This document shows positions 37,230-47,124 of a stretch of 59,403 nucleotides of DNA, piece by piece. How positions within the stretch are numbered: the stretch's first letter is position 1; every line of letters begins with the position of its first letter. Made by a program: the position numbers and the translations under genes. The stretch covers positions 1-59,403 of the forward strand of contig JAUMZY010000010.1 of the NCBI GenBank assembly GCA_030527885.1. The letters are read 5' to 3'. The notes under the pieces were generated by a model. That model was not told the DNA's origin, ran no database searches, and worked only from the letters and a program-made list of their open reading frames with translations. Source of the stretch: Corynebacterium sp. (GTDB taxonomy: Bacteria > Actinomycetota > Actinomycetes > Mycobacteriales > Mycobacteriaceae).

Positions 37230-37988
37230 CTAGTACGAGCTGTGTTCCTCCCGGAACGCCGCCGCCATCGCCAAAATATCCTCCGCCAACTCCGGCCGAC
37301 AAATCAAAATATCCGGCATATAAGTGTCCTTATTGTTATAGGTCAACTCACTGCCATCCAACCGGGAACAATGCAACCCCGCAGCCTTACACACACCCAC
37401 CGGCGCCGCCGAATCCCACTCATACTGACCACCAGCATGAATATAGGCATCATAATCACCAATGAGCACATGCATCGCCTTCGCCCCCGCCGAACCCAAC
37501 GGATCCGCCCGGAACCCCAACTTCTCTGCCACATGGTGCGCAACCGCCGGCGCCCGGTTATGCGACACCGCTATGCGCTTGGCATACGGGCCAGAAACCG
37601 CCCGGGCATCAGAGGACAAAAACACCACCCCCAAATCCGGCAACCCCACGGCCGCATGCGTGGGTACCCCATGCTCCACCAGCGCAATATGAATCGCCCA
37701 GTCCTGCCGGCCGGTCGCATACTCTCTGGTTCCATCAAGTGGATCAATAATCCACACTCGGTCTTTACCCAACCGCTCTGGATTATCCGCAGCCTCCTCC
37801 GACAGGAAACCATCATCCGGCCGGTGCTGTTCCAACACCCGCGCAATCCAGTTCTGGGCTAAATCATCACCAGCATCCCCCAATGCCCGATCCCGCAGCG
37901 CCCCCACGTTGCGTATTCCCTTTAACAGATCGGCAGTGCTTCGAGCGAGGTGGTGGGTTAAAGTGGCATCATCTACGTGAGCAGTCAT
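37230..37988 (-). CDS. cysQ: 3'(2'),5'-bisphosphate nucleotidase CysQ
   Basis: 252 residues of the inositol monophosphatase superfamily. The metal-binding motif DPLDGTREYA and the second signature EWDSAAPVGVCKAAG are intact. Such enzymes hydrolyse the PAP formed during sulfate assimilation, and mycobacterial CysQ also shows inositol phosphatase activity. It is divergent from lhr with only 35 bp between the starts, so the promoters must overlap or transcripts be leaderless. It leads a cysQ-thyA-folA-mrx1 cluster. Confidence 0.92.
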   Translation of the reverse strand: MTAHVDDATLTHHLARSTADLLKGIRNVGALRDRALGDAGDDLAQNWIARVLEQHRPDDGFLSEEAADNPERLGKDRVWIIDPLDGTREYATGRQDWAIHIALVEHGVPTHAAVGLPDLGVVFLSSDARAVSGPYAKRIAVSHNRAPAVAHHVAEKLGFRADPLGSAGAKAMHVLIGDYDAYIHAGGQYEWDSAAPVGVCKAAGLHCSRLDGSELTYNNKDTYMPDILICRPELAEDILAMAAAFREEHSSY

Positions 37989-38023
37989 ACTAACAAAGTT
38001 TAGTTGTTTGATTGAATGGAAGC

Positions 38024-41000
38024 ATGCCCCCTAACCCCACACCCGATGCCGACGCCACCATTCTGGACAAATTTTCCCCCCAAGTAGCAACCTGGTTCCG
38101 GGACGTTTTCGCCACCCCCACCTTGGTGCAATCCGCCGCATGGTCCGCCATATCCGCAGGTGAAAACGCATTAGTGGTGGCGCCAACCGGATCCGGCAAA
38201 ACCCTGGCGGCATTCCTGTGGGCACTCAACACCTTCGTTAATTCCCCTGGCCAAACCAGCTTGCCTGTGGTCAATCCCACTGCCAAAAATTCAGTGGACA
38301 AAACCGCAACCGGGCAGGAACAACCAACCAACCGGAACAATACCCAAAAACCAAGGACCAAAGCTGGCGCTAAGGTTGGCATGAAAGCCGGCGCTAAAGC
38401 AGGGGTGAAAGTCCTCTACATCTCCCCACTCAAAGCACTCGGGGTGGACGTGGAACTCAACCTCCGGGCACCCCTGTTGGGCATCAACCGCACCGCCCAA
38501 CGCCTAGGGCTCTCCGAAACTGACATCTCCGTCGGCGTCCGCAGCGGTGACACCCCCGCCGCAGAACGCACCGCCCTCACCCGCCAACCACCAGACATCC
38601 TCATCACCACCCCAGAATCCGCCTACCTCATGCTCACCTCCAAGGCATCCGAGATTCTAAAAGATGTGGATACCGTCATCATCGACGAAATCCACGCCAT
38701 CGCCGGCACCAAACGCGGCGTACACCTAGCTCTCACCCTGGAACGCCTCGAACACCTGGTCGGACACCCAGTGCAACGCATCGGCCTATCCGCCACCGTC
38801 CGCCCCCTGAAAACCGTCGCCCAATTCCTCGGCGGCAGCCACCCCGTCACCATTGTAAACCCCGCCGCCGCCAAAAACTGGGACCTCAACGTCATCGTGC
38901 CCGTCCCAGACATGAGCGACCTCCCGGCGCCAGAACTTGGCTCCACCATCGGCGAAATCACCATTGATGACCCACTCGGCTTGAGCTCGCCGCTTATCGA
39001 CGAAGCGGGGTTAGACGAACCTGGGTTTAATGGGTCTGGGGGTGCGGGGGCCGGGGGTGCCGCCAATAACTCCATCTGGCCCCACATCGAACAACACCTT
39101 TACAACGTCATCATGGACCACCAATCCACACTGGTGTTCGTCAACTCCCGCCGTACTGCGGAGAAGCTCACGGCCAAACTGAATGAGCTTCACGCCCTGC
39201 GCCACGCCCCGGAGAGCGTCGGCAAGCGGGGGCCACGCCCACCCGCGGACGTCATGAAACCCGTTGATGAGATCGCCACTGCGCCCCATCTCATAGCGCG
39301 CGCTCACCACGGTTCGGTGTCCAAGGAGGAACGCACCCAAACCGAAACCATGCTGAAAGAAGGCGCTCTGAAAGCCGTCGTGGCCACCAGCTCGCTCGAA
39401 CTGGGAATCGACATGGGCGCGGTGGATCTTGTTGTGCAGGTGGAGTCACCGCCCTCGGTGGCCAGTGGTCTGCAGCGGGTTGGCCGCGCCGGGCACGTTG
39501 TTGGTGCCACTTCGAAAGGTTTATTCTACCCCAAACACCGCGCTGAACTGCTGCAAACCGCTGTCACTGTGGACCGGATGCGGCGCGGCATGATTGAGGA
39601 AATCCACGTTCCCAGCAATGCCCTGGATGTGCTGCTGCAACACACCATCGCCGCTGTTGCTGTCACCGATTGGGATATCGAACACTGGTTCGCAACGGTC
39701 ACTCGCGCTTACCCCTACAAAAACCTTGACCGAACCGTCTTTGATGCCGTCATTGACCTCGCTTCCGGCATCTATCCCTCCACCGATTTCGCGGAACTCC
39801 GCCCCCGCATCACCTACGATCGCATCACCGGCACCCTGTCGGCCCGCCCTGGTGCGCAGCGCATTGCTGTGACCAGTGGTGGCACGATCGCCGACCGGGG
39901 CATGTTCGGGGTGTTCCTGCTTGGTGGGGAGCAGGGGGCGCGCCGGGTGGGGGAGTTGGATGAGGAGATGGTGTATGAATCTCGGGTGGGGGATGTGTTT
40001 ACGCTGGGGGCGTCGAGTTGGCGGATTGAGGAGATCACGCGGGATCAGGTATTGGTGTCGCCGGCACCGGGGTTGACGGGCCGGTTACCGTTTTGGTTGG
40101 GGGACCAAGTGGGGCGGCCGGCGGAGCTAGGTAAAGCGTTGGGGGCGTTTCGGCGGGCGGTGGCTGCTGATCCCGCTATCGCACAGCAGATCGACCGCCT
40201 GGATGAGTATGCTTGCGATAATTTGGTGCGCTTTGTTAGGGATCAGCAGGATGTGACGGGGATTGTTCCGGATGAAAAAACTCTACTTGTAGAGCGGTTT
40301 CGGGATGAAGTGGGGGATTGGCGTGTTGTGCTGCATAGCCCCTATGGGTGGGGTGTGAATGCGGCATGGGCGTTGGCTGTTGGTGCGAAAATCAGTGCGG
40401 AAACAGGGATTGATGCGCAGCCGGTGAGCAATGATGATGGCATTGTGTTGCGGTTGCCGGAGTCGGATGTGGTGCCGGGGGCGGGGCTGTTCCAGCTGGA
40501 TCCGGATGACGTGATGGATGTGGTCGCGGAGCAGGTGGGGAATTCAGCGTTGTTTGCAGCGCGGTTTCGGGAGTGCGCGGCGCGGGGGTTGTTGTTGCCG
40601 CGGAAGAATCCGGGGAAGCGGGCACCATTGTGGCAGCAGCGGCAGCGGGCAGCTCAGTTGTTGGATGTGGCGCGCAAGTACCCAAGTTTTCCGATCATTT
40701 TGGAGACCGTGCGGGAGTGTTTGCAGGATGTGTACGATTTGCCGTCGCTGGTGCAGTTGTGCAAGGACATTAAGGAAACGCGCGTTCGAATAGCTGAGGT
40801 GGAGACAACGCAGCCCTCACCGTTTGCCTCGTCAATTTTGTTCACGTACACCGGGGCGTTTGTGTACGAGGGGGATTCGCCGTTGGCGGAAAAGCGGGCT
40901 GCCGCGTTGGCGCTGGATCCGCAATTATTGGCGAAACTGCTGGGGTCGGTGGAGCTGCGGGACTTGTTGGATCCCGACATCATCGCTGAGGTGGATGCAA

Positions 41001-42865
41001 ACGTGCGGCGGGTGTCTGAAAGCCGGCGGGCGCGCACCGTGGAAGAACTGGTGGATGCGCTGCGGATCCTGGGGCCCATCCCGGTCGCTGCCCTACCAGA
41101 GCACACGCTTTTCGACGCCACAGGCGTCAGCCTCCCGGGCCGCATCATGCGAGTGCGGATCGCCGGAGTAGAGCACCTGGCGCAGGTACCAGATGCACCA
41201 TTGCTGCGGGATGGCCTGGGCATTCCCGTGCCGCCAGGAGTATCCGCACCCGTGGCGGTGGTGCCGGACGCATTGGAACAGCTGCTGAGCCGGTGGGTGC
41301 GCACCCATGGGCCATTCGTGTTGGATGATGTGACCGCAGCCTTTGGCCTGGCAGCAGGCGTGGCGCACACGGTGCTGTCGGTATTGCAGGACGCCGGCCT
41401 GGTGGTTGTAGGCCACTACCGGAAGGGCATTGATGAGGTGGAATACATTTCCGTCGAAGTGCTGCGGTTGATGCGCTCCCGGTCATTGGCGGCGGCGCGG
41501 GCGCAAACCCGCCCAGTGAGCCACAGCGCTTACGCCCGGTTCCTGCTGGACTGGCACCAGATCGCGCCGGTGGGGGAGAAGCCCCAGCTGCGAGGCGAAG
41601 ACGGCGTGTTTGCAGTGTGCGAGCAGCTCGCGGGTGTGCGGTTGCCGGCCAGCGCGTGGGAAAGCGTGATTCTGCCCAGCCGGGTGCGTGATTACAATCC
41701 CGTGGATCTGCAAACACTCTGCCACAACGGGGAAATTCACATCGTGGGGGCCGGCCTGGCTGGGAGCAGCGACCCATGGGTGATGTTGCTGCCGCGCGAT
41801 TATGCTGCTGATCTAATGCCGCAGCCGGTGGCGGAACCAACGTTAAGCCTGGTGGCCAGTGAGATTCTGGCGGAACTAGGGGACGGTGGCTTCTTCTTCG
41901 ACCAAGTGCGCGCCGGGCGGGATTTCGAAACGACGCGGGCTGCCCTGTGGGAACTATTTGAGGTGGGGCTGGTCAGCCCCGATAGTTTCGCCCCGCTGGC
42001 GGCCCGGCTGACTCGGGGAAACACTGCGCACCGGTCGAAGCGGACACCAACCAGATCTCGGTTGCGCATGGGGCGCACAGTGGTGAACCGCATTCCACCG
42101 GATATGGTGGGACGATGGTCGCGCACAGTAGCCGCGACGGTGGATCCCACGCCCCGATCCGTGGCGCACGGGGAAGCCTGGTTGGACCGGTACGGGGTGG
42201 TCACTCGTGGCGCAGTGCAATCAGAAAACGTCCTGGGCGGGTTCGCCTTGGCGTACAAAGTGCTGAGCGGGTTTGAGGAATCCGGAAAGGCATTGCGCGG
42301 GCATTTCATCACAGATTTGGGGGCGGCACAGTTCTCCACCTCTGCGGTGATTGATCGGCTGCGTAGCTTCGCGGATTCAGAGGATGTTGCGGGGTGGCCC
42401 TCCGGCACCACTGATCCGAACGTGTGTGTGCTTGCGGCGTGTGACCCGGCCAATCCCTACGGGGCGAGTTTGCCGTGGCCCGGCCGGTCGGTTAGCCGTT
42501 CCGCCGGGGCACTCGTTGTGCTTATCGATGGCCTACCGATGGCGCACCTGAGCCGGGGCGGGAAGAACCTCACGCTGTTTGACCCACCGGCGGACGTGCC
42601 GCAGGACACCGTGATTGGCCTGGTGGTGCAGGCATTGATGAGTGCTGTGGAGCAGAATGTTATGACCCGGGTGAGCGTCGAAAAGCTCAATGGCGAACCC
42701 GTGCTGACCAGCGAGTATCGGGAACAATTTCGGGCAGCGGGGGCGAGCATGACGCCGAGCGGGCTGCGAATTGCCGCGCCGAGTGGGGCGACGCCGCCGG
42801 CGGGTGGGCGGACGTTGAGCGAGGCTGTGGCGCAGTTGGGGAGGCAACGTCGTGCCCGAAGGTGA
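38024..42865 (+). CDS. lhr: Lhr-type ATP-dependent DNA helicase
   Basis: About 1613 residues. Walker A APTGSGKT is at 53-60, DEIH near 221, and IGLSATVRP follows. ATSSLELGIDMG and QRVGRAGH lie in the second RecA domain. The Lhr-specific winged-helix domains and the long C-terminal domain make up residues from about 850 on. Lhr is a 3'-5' translocase acting in DNA repair. A low-complexity Lys/Ala/Gly insert (about 75-128, with KAGAKVGMKAGAKAGVK) lies between motifs I and Ia, and a Gly-rich loop follows near 345. ATG 38024 is chosen over TTG 38012. The end overlaps nei by 14 bp. Confidence 0.94.
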   Translation: MPPNPTPDADATILDKFSPQVATWFRDVFATPTLVQSAAWSAISAGENALVVAPTGSGKTLAAFLWALNTFVNSPGQTSLPVVNPTAKNSVDKTATGQEQPTNRNNTQKPRTKAGAKVGMKAGAKAGVKVLYISPLKALGVDVELNLRAPLLGINRTAQRLGLSETDISVGVRSGDTPAAERTALTRQPPDILITTPESAYLMLTSKASEILKDVDTVIIDEIHAIAGTKRGVHLALTLERLEHLVGHPVQRIGLSATVRPLKTVAQFLGGSHPVTIVNPAAAKNWDLNVIVPVPDMSDLPAPELGSTIGEITIDDPLGLSSPLIDEAGLDEPGFNGSGGAGAGGAANNSIWPHIEQHLYNVIMDHQSTLVFVNSRRTAEKLTAKLNELHALRHAPESVGKRGPRPPADVMKPVDEIATAPHLIARAHHGSVSKEERTQTETMLKEGALKAVVATSSLELGIDMGAVDLVVQVESPPSVASGLQRVGRAGHVVGATSKGLFYPKHRAELLQTAVTVDRMRRGMIEEIHVPSNALDVLLQHTIAAVAVTDWDIEHWFATVTRAYPYKNLDRTVFDAVIDLASGIYPSTDFAELRPRITYDRITGTLSARPGAQRIAVTSGGTIADRGMFGVFLLGGEQGARRVGELDEEMVYESRVGDVFTLGASSWRIEEITRDQVLVSPAPGLTGRLPFWLGDQVGRPAELGKALGAFRRAVAADPAIAQQIDRLDEYACDNLVRFVRDQQDVTGIVPDEKTLLVERFRDEVGDWRVVLHSPYGWGVNAAWALAVGAKISAETGIDAQPVSNDDGIVLRLPESDVVPGAGLFQLDPDDVMDVVAEQVGNSALFAARFRECAARGLLLPRKNPGKRAPLWQQRQRAAQLLDVARKYPSFPIILETVRECLQDVYDLPSLVQLCKDIKETRVRIAEVETTQPSPFASSILFTYTGAFVYEGDSPLAEKRAAALALDPQLLAKLLGSVELRDLLDPDIIAEVDANVRRVSESRRARTVEELVDALRILGPIPVAALPEHTLFDATGVSLPGRIMRVRIAGVEHLAQVPDAPLLRDGLGIPVPPGVSAPVAVVPDALEQLLSRWVRTHGPFVLDDVTAAFGLAAGVAHTVLSVLQDAGLVVVGHYRKGIDEVEYISVEVLRLMRSRSLAAARAQTRPVSHSAYARFLLDWHQIAPVGEKPQLRGEDGVFAVCEQLAGVRLPASAWESVILPSRVRDYNPVDLQTLCHNGEIHIVGAGLAGSSDPWVMLLPRDYAADLMPQPVAEPTLSLVASEILAELGDGGFFFDQVRAGRDFETTRAALWELFEVGLVSPDSFAPLAARLTRGNTAHRSKRTPTRSRLRMGRTVVNRIPPDMVGRWSRTVAATVDPTPRSVAHGEAWLDRYGVVTRGAVQSENVLGGFALAYKVLSGFEESGKALRGHFITDLGAAQFSTSAVIDRLRSFADSEDVAGWPSGTTDPNVCVLAACDPANPYGASLPWPGRSVSRSAGALVVLIDGLPMAHLSRGGKNLTLFDPPADVPQDTVIGLVVQALMSAVEQNVMTRVSVEKLNGEPVLTSEYREQFRAAGASMTPSGLRIAAPSGATPPAGGRTLSEAVAQLGRQRRARR

Positions 42866-43646
42866 TTCCATTTATCAACTGGCGCGCCGCATGCAGTTCA
42901 TGGTGGGGCGGGAAATCTTACGAACGGATATTCGAGTGCCGCAGCATTCGCTGGCCACTTTTACCGGCAGCACCGTTGACCGCGTGTGGCCCTATGGCAA
43001 ACACCTGTTCATGCAGATCGGCCCGCAGATTTTGCACGCGCATTTAAAAATGGAAGGCACCTGGGCGGTACACCGCGTGGGCGACCGGTGGAAAAAACCT
43101 GGTCACACCGCCCGTATCGTTCTGCAACTAACGGATGACATTGAGGTGGTGGGGCATTCCCTAGGGTTCGTGCGGGTATTCCCCACGGCGGATTATCTCG
43201 AACATATTAGCCATCTGGGGCCCGACGTTTTGGGGGACGACTGGGAAACAACCGGCGAAGCAGAAGCTATACGACGCATCATGCTGCGCCCCGACCGGCC
43301 CATCGGCACCGCCCTGCTGGATCAGAAAAACCTCGCCGGCGTGGGCAACGAATACCGGGCGGAAATCTGCTTCATCGCCGGAGTGCACCCGGCCACGCCC
43401 GTGCAGGAATGCGACGTGCCACGAATCGTTGCACTGGCGCGCAAACTCATGTGGCTGAACCGGCTATCACCCCTACGGGTCACCACCGGAGTACGGCGGA
43501 TCGGCGAATCCACCTATGTGTTCGGGCGGAACCACCAACGATGTCGACGATGCGGCACGCTGATCGTCACAGGAACGCTGGGGGACCCCACGGCGGGTGA
43601 ACTGGAACGAATTATCTGGTGGTGCCCCCGTTGCCAACCCCAGTGA
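42852..43646 (+). CDS. nei: Fpg/Nei family DNA glycosylase
   Basis: 264 residues. The catalytic N-terminus is Pro2-Glu3 (MPEGD) once the initiator Met is removed; Lys50 is in PYGKHLF. The H2TH region has LAGVGNEYRAE, and a C-terminal zinc finger has CRRC and CPRC. It removes oxidised pyrimidines or purines and cuts the abasic site. The GTG start at 42852 overlaps the end of lhr, so the two are translationally coupled, a pairing also found in mycobacteria. Confidence 0.94.
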   Translation: MPEGDSIYQLARRMQFMVGREILRTDIRVPQHSLATFTGSTVDRVWPYGKHLFMQIGPQILHAHLKMEGTWAVHRVGDRWKKPGHTARIVLQLTDDIEVVGHSLGFVRVFPTADYLEHISHLGPDVLGDDWETTGEAEAIRRIMLRPDRPIGTALLDQKNLAGVGNEYRAEICFIAGVHPATPVQECDVPRIVALARKLMWLNRLSPLRVTTGVRRIGESTYVFGRNHQRCRRCGTLIVTGTLGDPTAGELERIIWWCPRCQPQ

Positions 43647-43667
43647 CGCCCCCGCTATCCTGGAAAT

Positions 43668-44081
43668 ATGAAAACTTTATTGAACATCATCTGGTTCATC
43701 TTTTCCGGTTTCTGGCTCTTCATCGGCTACGGGCTGGCGGGCCTTCTTGCCTGCATCACCATCATCGGAATCCCCGTGGGGGTGGCCAGCTTCCGCATCG
43801 CAGCTTATGTTGTGTGGCCATTCGGGCGCGCAATCATTACTAAACCCGGTGGCGACAGCGCCGGCATACTCATCGCCAATATCATATGGATTGTTTTGTT
43901 CGGATGGGGCATTGCGCTGGGGCACCTGATTAGTGCCGCGACACTGGCCATCACAATCATCGGGATCCCCCTGGCGCTGGGTAACCTCAAGATGATTCCC
44001 GTCGCCTTCGTCCCCTTCGGAAAAGCCATTGTGCCAAGCAACGCCATTCCTGTTGGTTATAACGCGGTGGTGCAACTATAG
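43668..44081 (+). CDS. YccF family membrane protein
   Basis: 137 residues made of two similar halves, each with a hydrophobic stretch ending in ITIIGIP and then a Pro-Phe-Gly (WPFGR in the first, VPFGK in the second). This is the YccF domain. About four membrane segments are expected. Function unknown. GGAAAT precedes the ATG. It follows nei by 21 bp and may be part of the same transcript. Confidence 0.9.
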   Translation: MKTLLNIIWFIFSGFWLFIGYGLAGLLACITIIGIPVGVASFRIAAYVVWPFGRAIITKPGGDSAGILIANIIWIVLFGWGIALGHLISAATLAITIIGIPLALGNLKMIPVAFVPFGKAIVPSNAIPVGYNAVVQL

Positions 44082-44096
44082 AAATAGGAGGTATGC

Positions 44097-44252
44097 ATGG
44101 ACGACGGACCAAACATGGCCGTGATAATCGGCACCATCATCCTAGTGATGGTGGTGCTGTGCGTGGTCATCTCTAAAACATCAACTGGCGGCCGGCCAAT
44201 GGCTCTGAACAGCCCAAACGATGGCGCCTACTTCATGCTGCCGAACCTATAA
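44097..44252 (+). CDS. 51-residue membrane protein
   Basis: From ATG 44097, behind a perfect AGGAGG site 5 nt ahead, to TAA 44250-44252. The product starts MDDGPNMAV, has one strongly hydrophobic helix at about 8-24 (Ile/Val/Met-rich), and ends in a polar Gly/Pro/Asn tail. It lies 15 bp after the YccF gene, so an operon is likely. Its last 25 bp overlap the convergent reductase gene. It is not recognised as a family member. Confidence 0.7.
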   Translation: MDDGPNMAVIIGTIILVMVVLCVVISKTSTGGRPMALNSPNDGAYFMLPNL

Positions 44253-45067
44253 AGATCATCCACCACCCGGTGCGGCTCCCGATCCAGCGGCAACGTGGTG
44301 GTGTCCTTGATGCCATCCAACGCCCCCGCGGCATCCGGAGTGGCCTTGTCGAAAGCCTCCTCCCAATTCTCCAGCGGATCACCCGGCACGGAGAAAAGCT
44401 CCACGGTGCGGTACAACGCCTCGGAAAGAAAAGTTGCCTGCACCAACGCCTCGGCAACATCAACCCGACGCACAGAACCATATTCCGTGCCATCCCCCTG
44501 GCGCAGCTCCGCGCGCTGCTCATCCTCAGAGCCCGCATCAAACCAACCAGGGCGAATGATGGTGTACGGCAAGCCACTGCTGCGCAGCAGCCGCTCGCCT
44601 CGGCGCTTCCATATTAATAACTCCACGGCATCATTATTGGTAACCCCAATGGAGCTCATGAGCACCACCGGAATGGTCTTTTTACCCAGCGCCTCAAGCA
44701 GGGCAGGGATTGCCCCGTAATCGACGCTTTCATACTCGCCGGAATCATGGGGTGCACCGTGGGTCAGAATGACGGCATTGACGTGGTCGAGGGCATCCGC
44801 AATAGTCGCTGGATTCATAAGGTCGCCGCCGAAAATCTCAATGGTGTTTCCGGGAGCTTTGGTGGCTTCGTTGGCCTCGTTGGCGGCTTTGTTGGTTGCC
44901 GCATTGGTGGCTTCAAGTTCGGCGAACATTCTCTTGGCTTTGCGGGGATCCCTGCTCAATAATCGTGCAGAAATATTATGGTGAAGCAGAGCTTCCACCA
45001 CGAGGCGACCAACAGAACCTGTTCCTCCTAGAACAAGAACCCGGTCAGGTTTCATCATAAATGACAC
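44228..45067 (-). CDS. NAD(P)-binding atypical SDR/NmrA-like protein
   Basis: 279 residues with a Rossmann start VLVLGGTGSVGRLVVEALL and the YTIIRPGWFD segment of atypical short-chain reductases. The usual catalytic YxxxK is absent; WKRRGERLLR stands in its place, which suggests a binding or regulatory role. A low-complexity insert of Ala/Asn/Thr/Glu (about 53-72) interrupts the second beta unit. The start is GTG 45067 with GAGAGA ahead; internal ATGs at 45058 and 45055 are alternatives. Confidence 0.82.
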   Translation of the reverse strand: MSFMMKPDRVLVLGGTGSVGRLVVEALLHHNISARLLSRDPRKAKRMFAELEATNAATNKAANEANEATKAPGNTIEIFGGDLMNPATIADALDHVNAVILTHGAPHDSGEYESVDYGAIPALLEALGKKTIPVVLMSSIGVTNNDAVELLIWKRRGERLLRSSGLPYTIIRPGWFDAGSEDEQRAELRQGDGTEYGSVRRVDVAEALVQATFLSEALYRTVELFSVPGDPLENWEEAFDKATPDAAGALDGIKDTTTLPLDREPHRVVDDLYRFGSMK

Positions 45068-45291
45068 GACAAATTTCTCTCTCTATTGCTATGTGCATCG
45101 AAGGATGTCACGCACGCATGATCGAATGTTCCGTAAACCGAAGTAACGTGCTATGAGCTTTGGTTTTTAATTCTAGCGTGACTTCAGATAGGAATGAAAA
45201 GCTCGAAAAATGCAGCACTATGTGACCCTTTTGTAAACCCTGACCGATATTATCAATCCAAAGAAAAGGGGTAAAAAACGGGGGAGCCCAT

Positions 45292-45328
45292 ACGGGAAAG
45301 CGAAACCTGCTTAAGGTTGCTTTCCCGT
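45292..45328 (-). terminator. pgi terminator
   Basis: ACGGGAAAGC at 45292-45301 pairs with GCTTTCCCGT at 45319-45328, and an inner stem AACCT/AGGTT forms as well. On the minus strand a TTTTTT run follows about 14 nt later. It lies 50 bp past the pgi stop. Confidence 0.75.
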
Positions 45329-45378
45329 CATGATGTGGGGTAGCCCGTGGTAGAGTGTGGCAGCTAGCCTAACGGCAA

Positions 45379-47019
45379 TTAGCCCCGATGTGCCCGATAC
45401 CAAGAAATAAGCGTATCAGTAGAGCTGTCGCCGGAATTGACGGTAACTTCCCCCGATACGGCCGGCGCCAAATCATTAGCCTGCTGCTTACCTAACTCCA
45501 CCCCCCATTGGTCAAATGAATTAATCCCCCAAATTACACCTTGCACAAACGTAATATGCTCATACAACGCGATTAACGCACCCAAAACTGCCGGCGTCAG
45601 CTCCTCCGCCAAAATCGTGGTCGACGGCCGATTACCCGGCATCACCTTATGCGGCACCAACTCCGGTGCCACGCCCTCGGCGGCAATCTCCTCGGCGGTC
45701 TTGCCGAACGCCAACACCTTGGTCTGCGCGAAGAAGTTACTCATGAGCAGGTCATGCATGCTGCCGGTGCCATCCGCAGTGGGTAAATCCTGCTTCGGCC
45801 GAATAAACCCAATGAAGTCCGCCGGAATGACCTTCGTCCCCTGGTGCATCAACTGGAAAAACGCATGCTGACCATTGGTGCCTGGTTCACCCCAGTAAAT
45901 CTCCCCGGTGTTCAACGTCACGGCGGTGCCATCCCGGCGCACAGACTTACCATTGGACTCCATGGTCAACTGCTGCAGGTAGGCCGGGAAGCGGCCCAGA
46001 TCCTCCGAGTAGGGCAGCACCGCATGGGTTTGGGCACCAAAGAAATCATTGTACAGCACACCCAACAGACCCATGTTCACCGGCACATTCTGCTCCAGCG
46101 GGGTGCTGCGGAAATGCTCATCCATGGCGTGGAAGCCAGCGAGGAAATTCATGAAGTCCTGCGGGCCAATCACCGCCATGAGCGACAGGCCGATGGCGGA
46201 ATCCACCGAATAGCGGCCCCCGACCCAATCCCAGAACCCAAACATGTTATTGGTATCAATACCAAATTCGGAGACCTTTTCCGCATTGGTGGACACCGCC
46301 ACGAAATGCTTGGCCACGGCATCTTCAGAACCCAGCTTCTCCACGAGCCACCGCTTGGCTGCATGCGCATTGGCCAAGGTCTCCTGGGTGGTAAACGTCT
46401 TTGACGCCACCACAAACAACGTGGATTCGGGGTCGCACTCATCCAGAACTGAAATGATATCCGCCGGATCCACATTGGATACGAACTTTGCTTTGATGCC
46501 GGCGGTGGCATAAGCCCGCAGCGCCCGTACCGCCATGGCTGGCCCCAAGTCGGAACCACCAATGCCAATGTTCACCACGGTTTTAATGGTGTGATTGGTG
46601 TATCCCAACCACGTTCCCGACCGCAATGCCGTGGCGAAATCCCGCATGCGGCTCAACACCTCATGTACGTCAGCTGCCACATCCTGGCCATCAACAACCA
46701 AATCATTATCAACCGGCAGGCGCAGGGCGGTGTGCAGCACAGAGCGGTTCTCCGTGTTGTTGATCTTGTCGCCCCGGAACATGGCTTCGATATGGTCCTC
46801 CAGCTTTGCGGCCCGAGCCAGGTTGAACAGAGCTTTGCGGGTGGTGCAATCCATATAATTCTTCGACAAGTCAACATACAGGCCGGCTGCGCTGAAGTTG
46901 AGCTTCTTGCCCCGCTCCGGGTTGGCGTCGAAAAGCTGGCGTAATGTTTTCTGCGCCAAGCCTTTCTGGGCTGCTGCTACTTCCGCCCAGGCTTCGGTGG
47001 TGGTGATGTCATCAGTCAT
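45379..47019 (-). CDS. pgi: Glucose-6-phosphate isomerase
   Basis: 546 residues. The two family signatures are present, [17 protein letters not shown] and [14 protein letters not shown]. It interconverts glucose-6-phosphate and fructose-6-phosphate. The frame is open to 47094, but GGAG 9 nt before ATG 47019 and family length support the shorter form. It is followed by its own terminator. The 11-mer CGTCGAAAAGC lies in its 5' region, coding Leu-Phe-Asp-Ala. Confidence 0.97.
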   Translation of the reverse strand: MTDDITTTEAWAEVAAAQKGLAQKTLRQLFDANPERGKKLNFSAAGLYVDLSKNYMDCTTRKALFNLARAAKLEDHIEAMFRGDKINNTENRSVLHTALRLPVDNDLVVDGQDVAADVHEVLSRMRDFATALRSGTWLGYTNHTIKTVVNIGIGGSDLGPAMAVRALRAYATAGIKAKFVSNVDPADIISVLDECDPESTLFVVASKTFTTQETLANAHAAKRWLVEKLGSEDAVAKHFVAVSTNAEKVSEFGIDTNNMFGFWDWVGGRYSVDSAIGLSLMAVIGPQDFMNFLAGFHAMDEHFRSTPLEQNVPVNMGLLGVLYNDFFGAQTHAVLPYSEDLGRFPAYLQQLTMESNGKSVRRDGTAVTLNTGEIYWGEPGTNGQHAFFQLMHQGTKVIPADFIGFIRPKQDLPTADGTGSMHDLLMSNFFAQTKVLAFGKTAEEIAAEGVAPELVPHKVMPGNRPSTTILAEELTPAVLGALIALYEHITFVQGVIWGINSFDQWGVELGKQQANDLAPAVSGEVTVNSGDSSTDTLISWYRAHRG

Positions 47020-47124
47020 AGTGACGTGCTCCATTTCATGCTGAGATAAGATCAGTGTCGCACGCTGGCAAAACCTGAGCGCACATACACCCACAACCGT
47101 AGTCGCATACCAACCGATTTGCCG

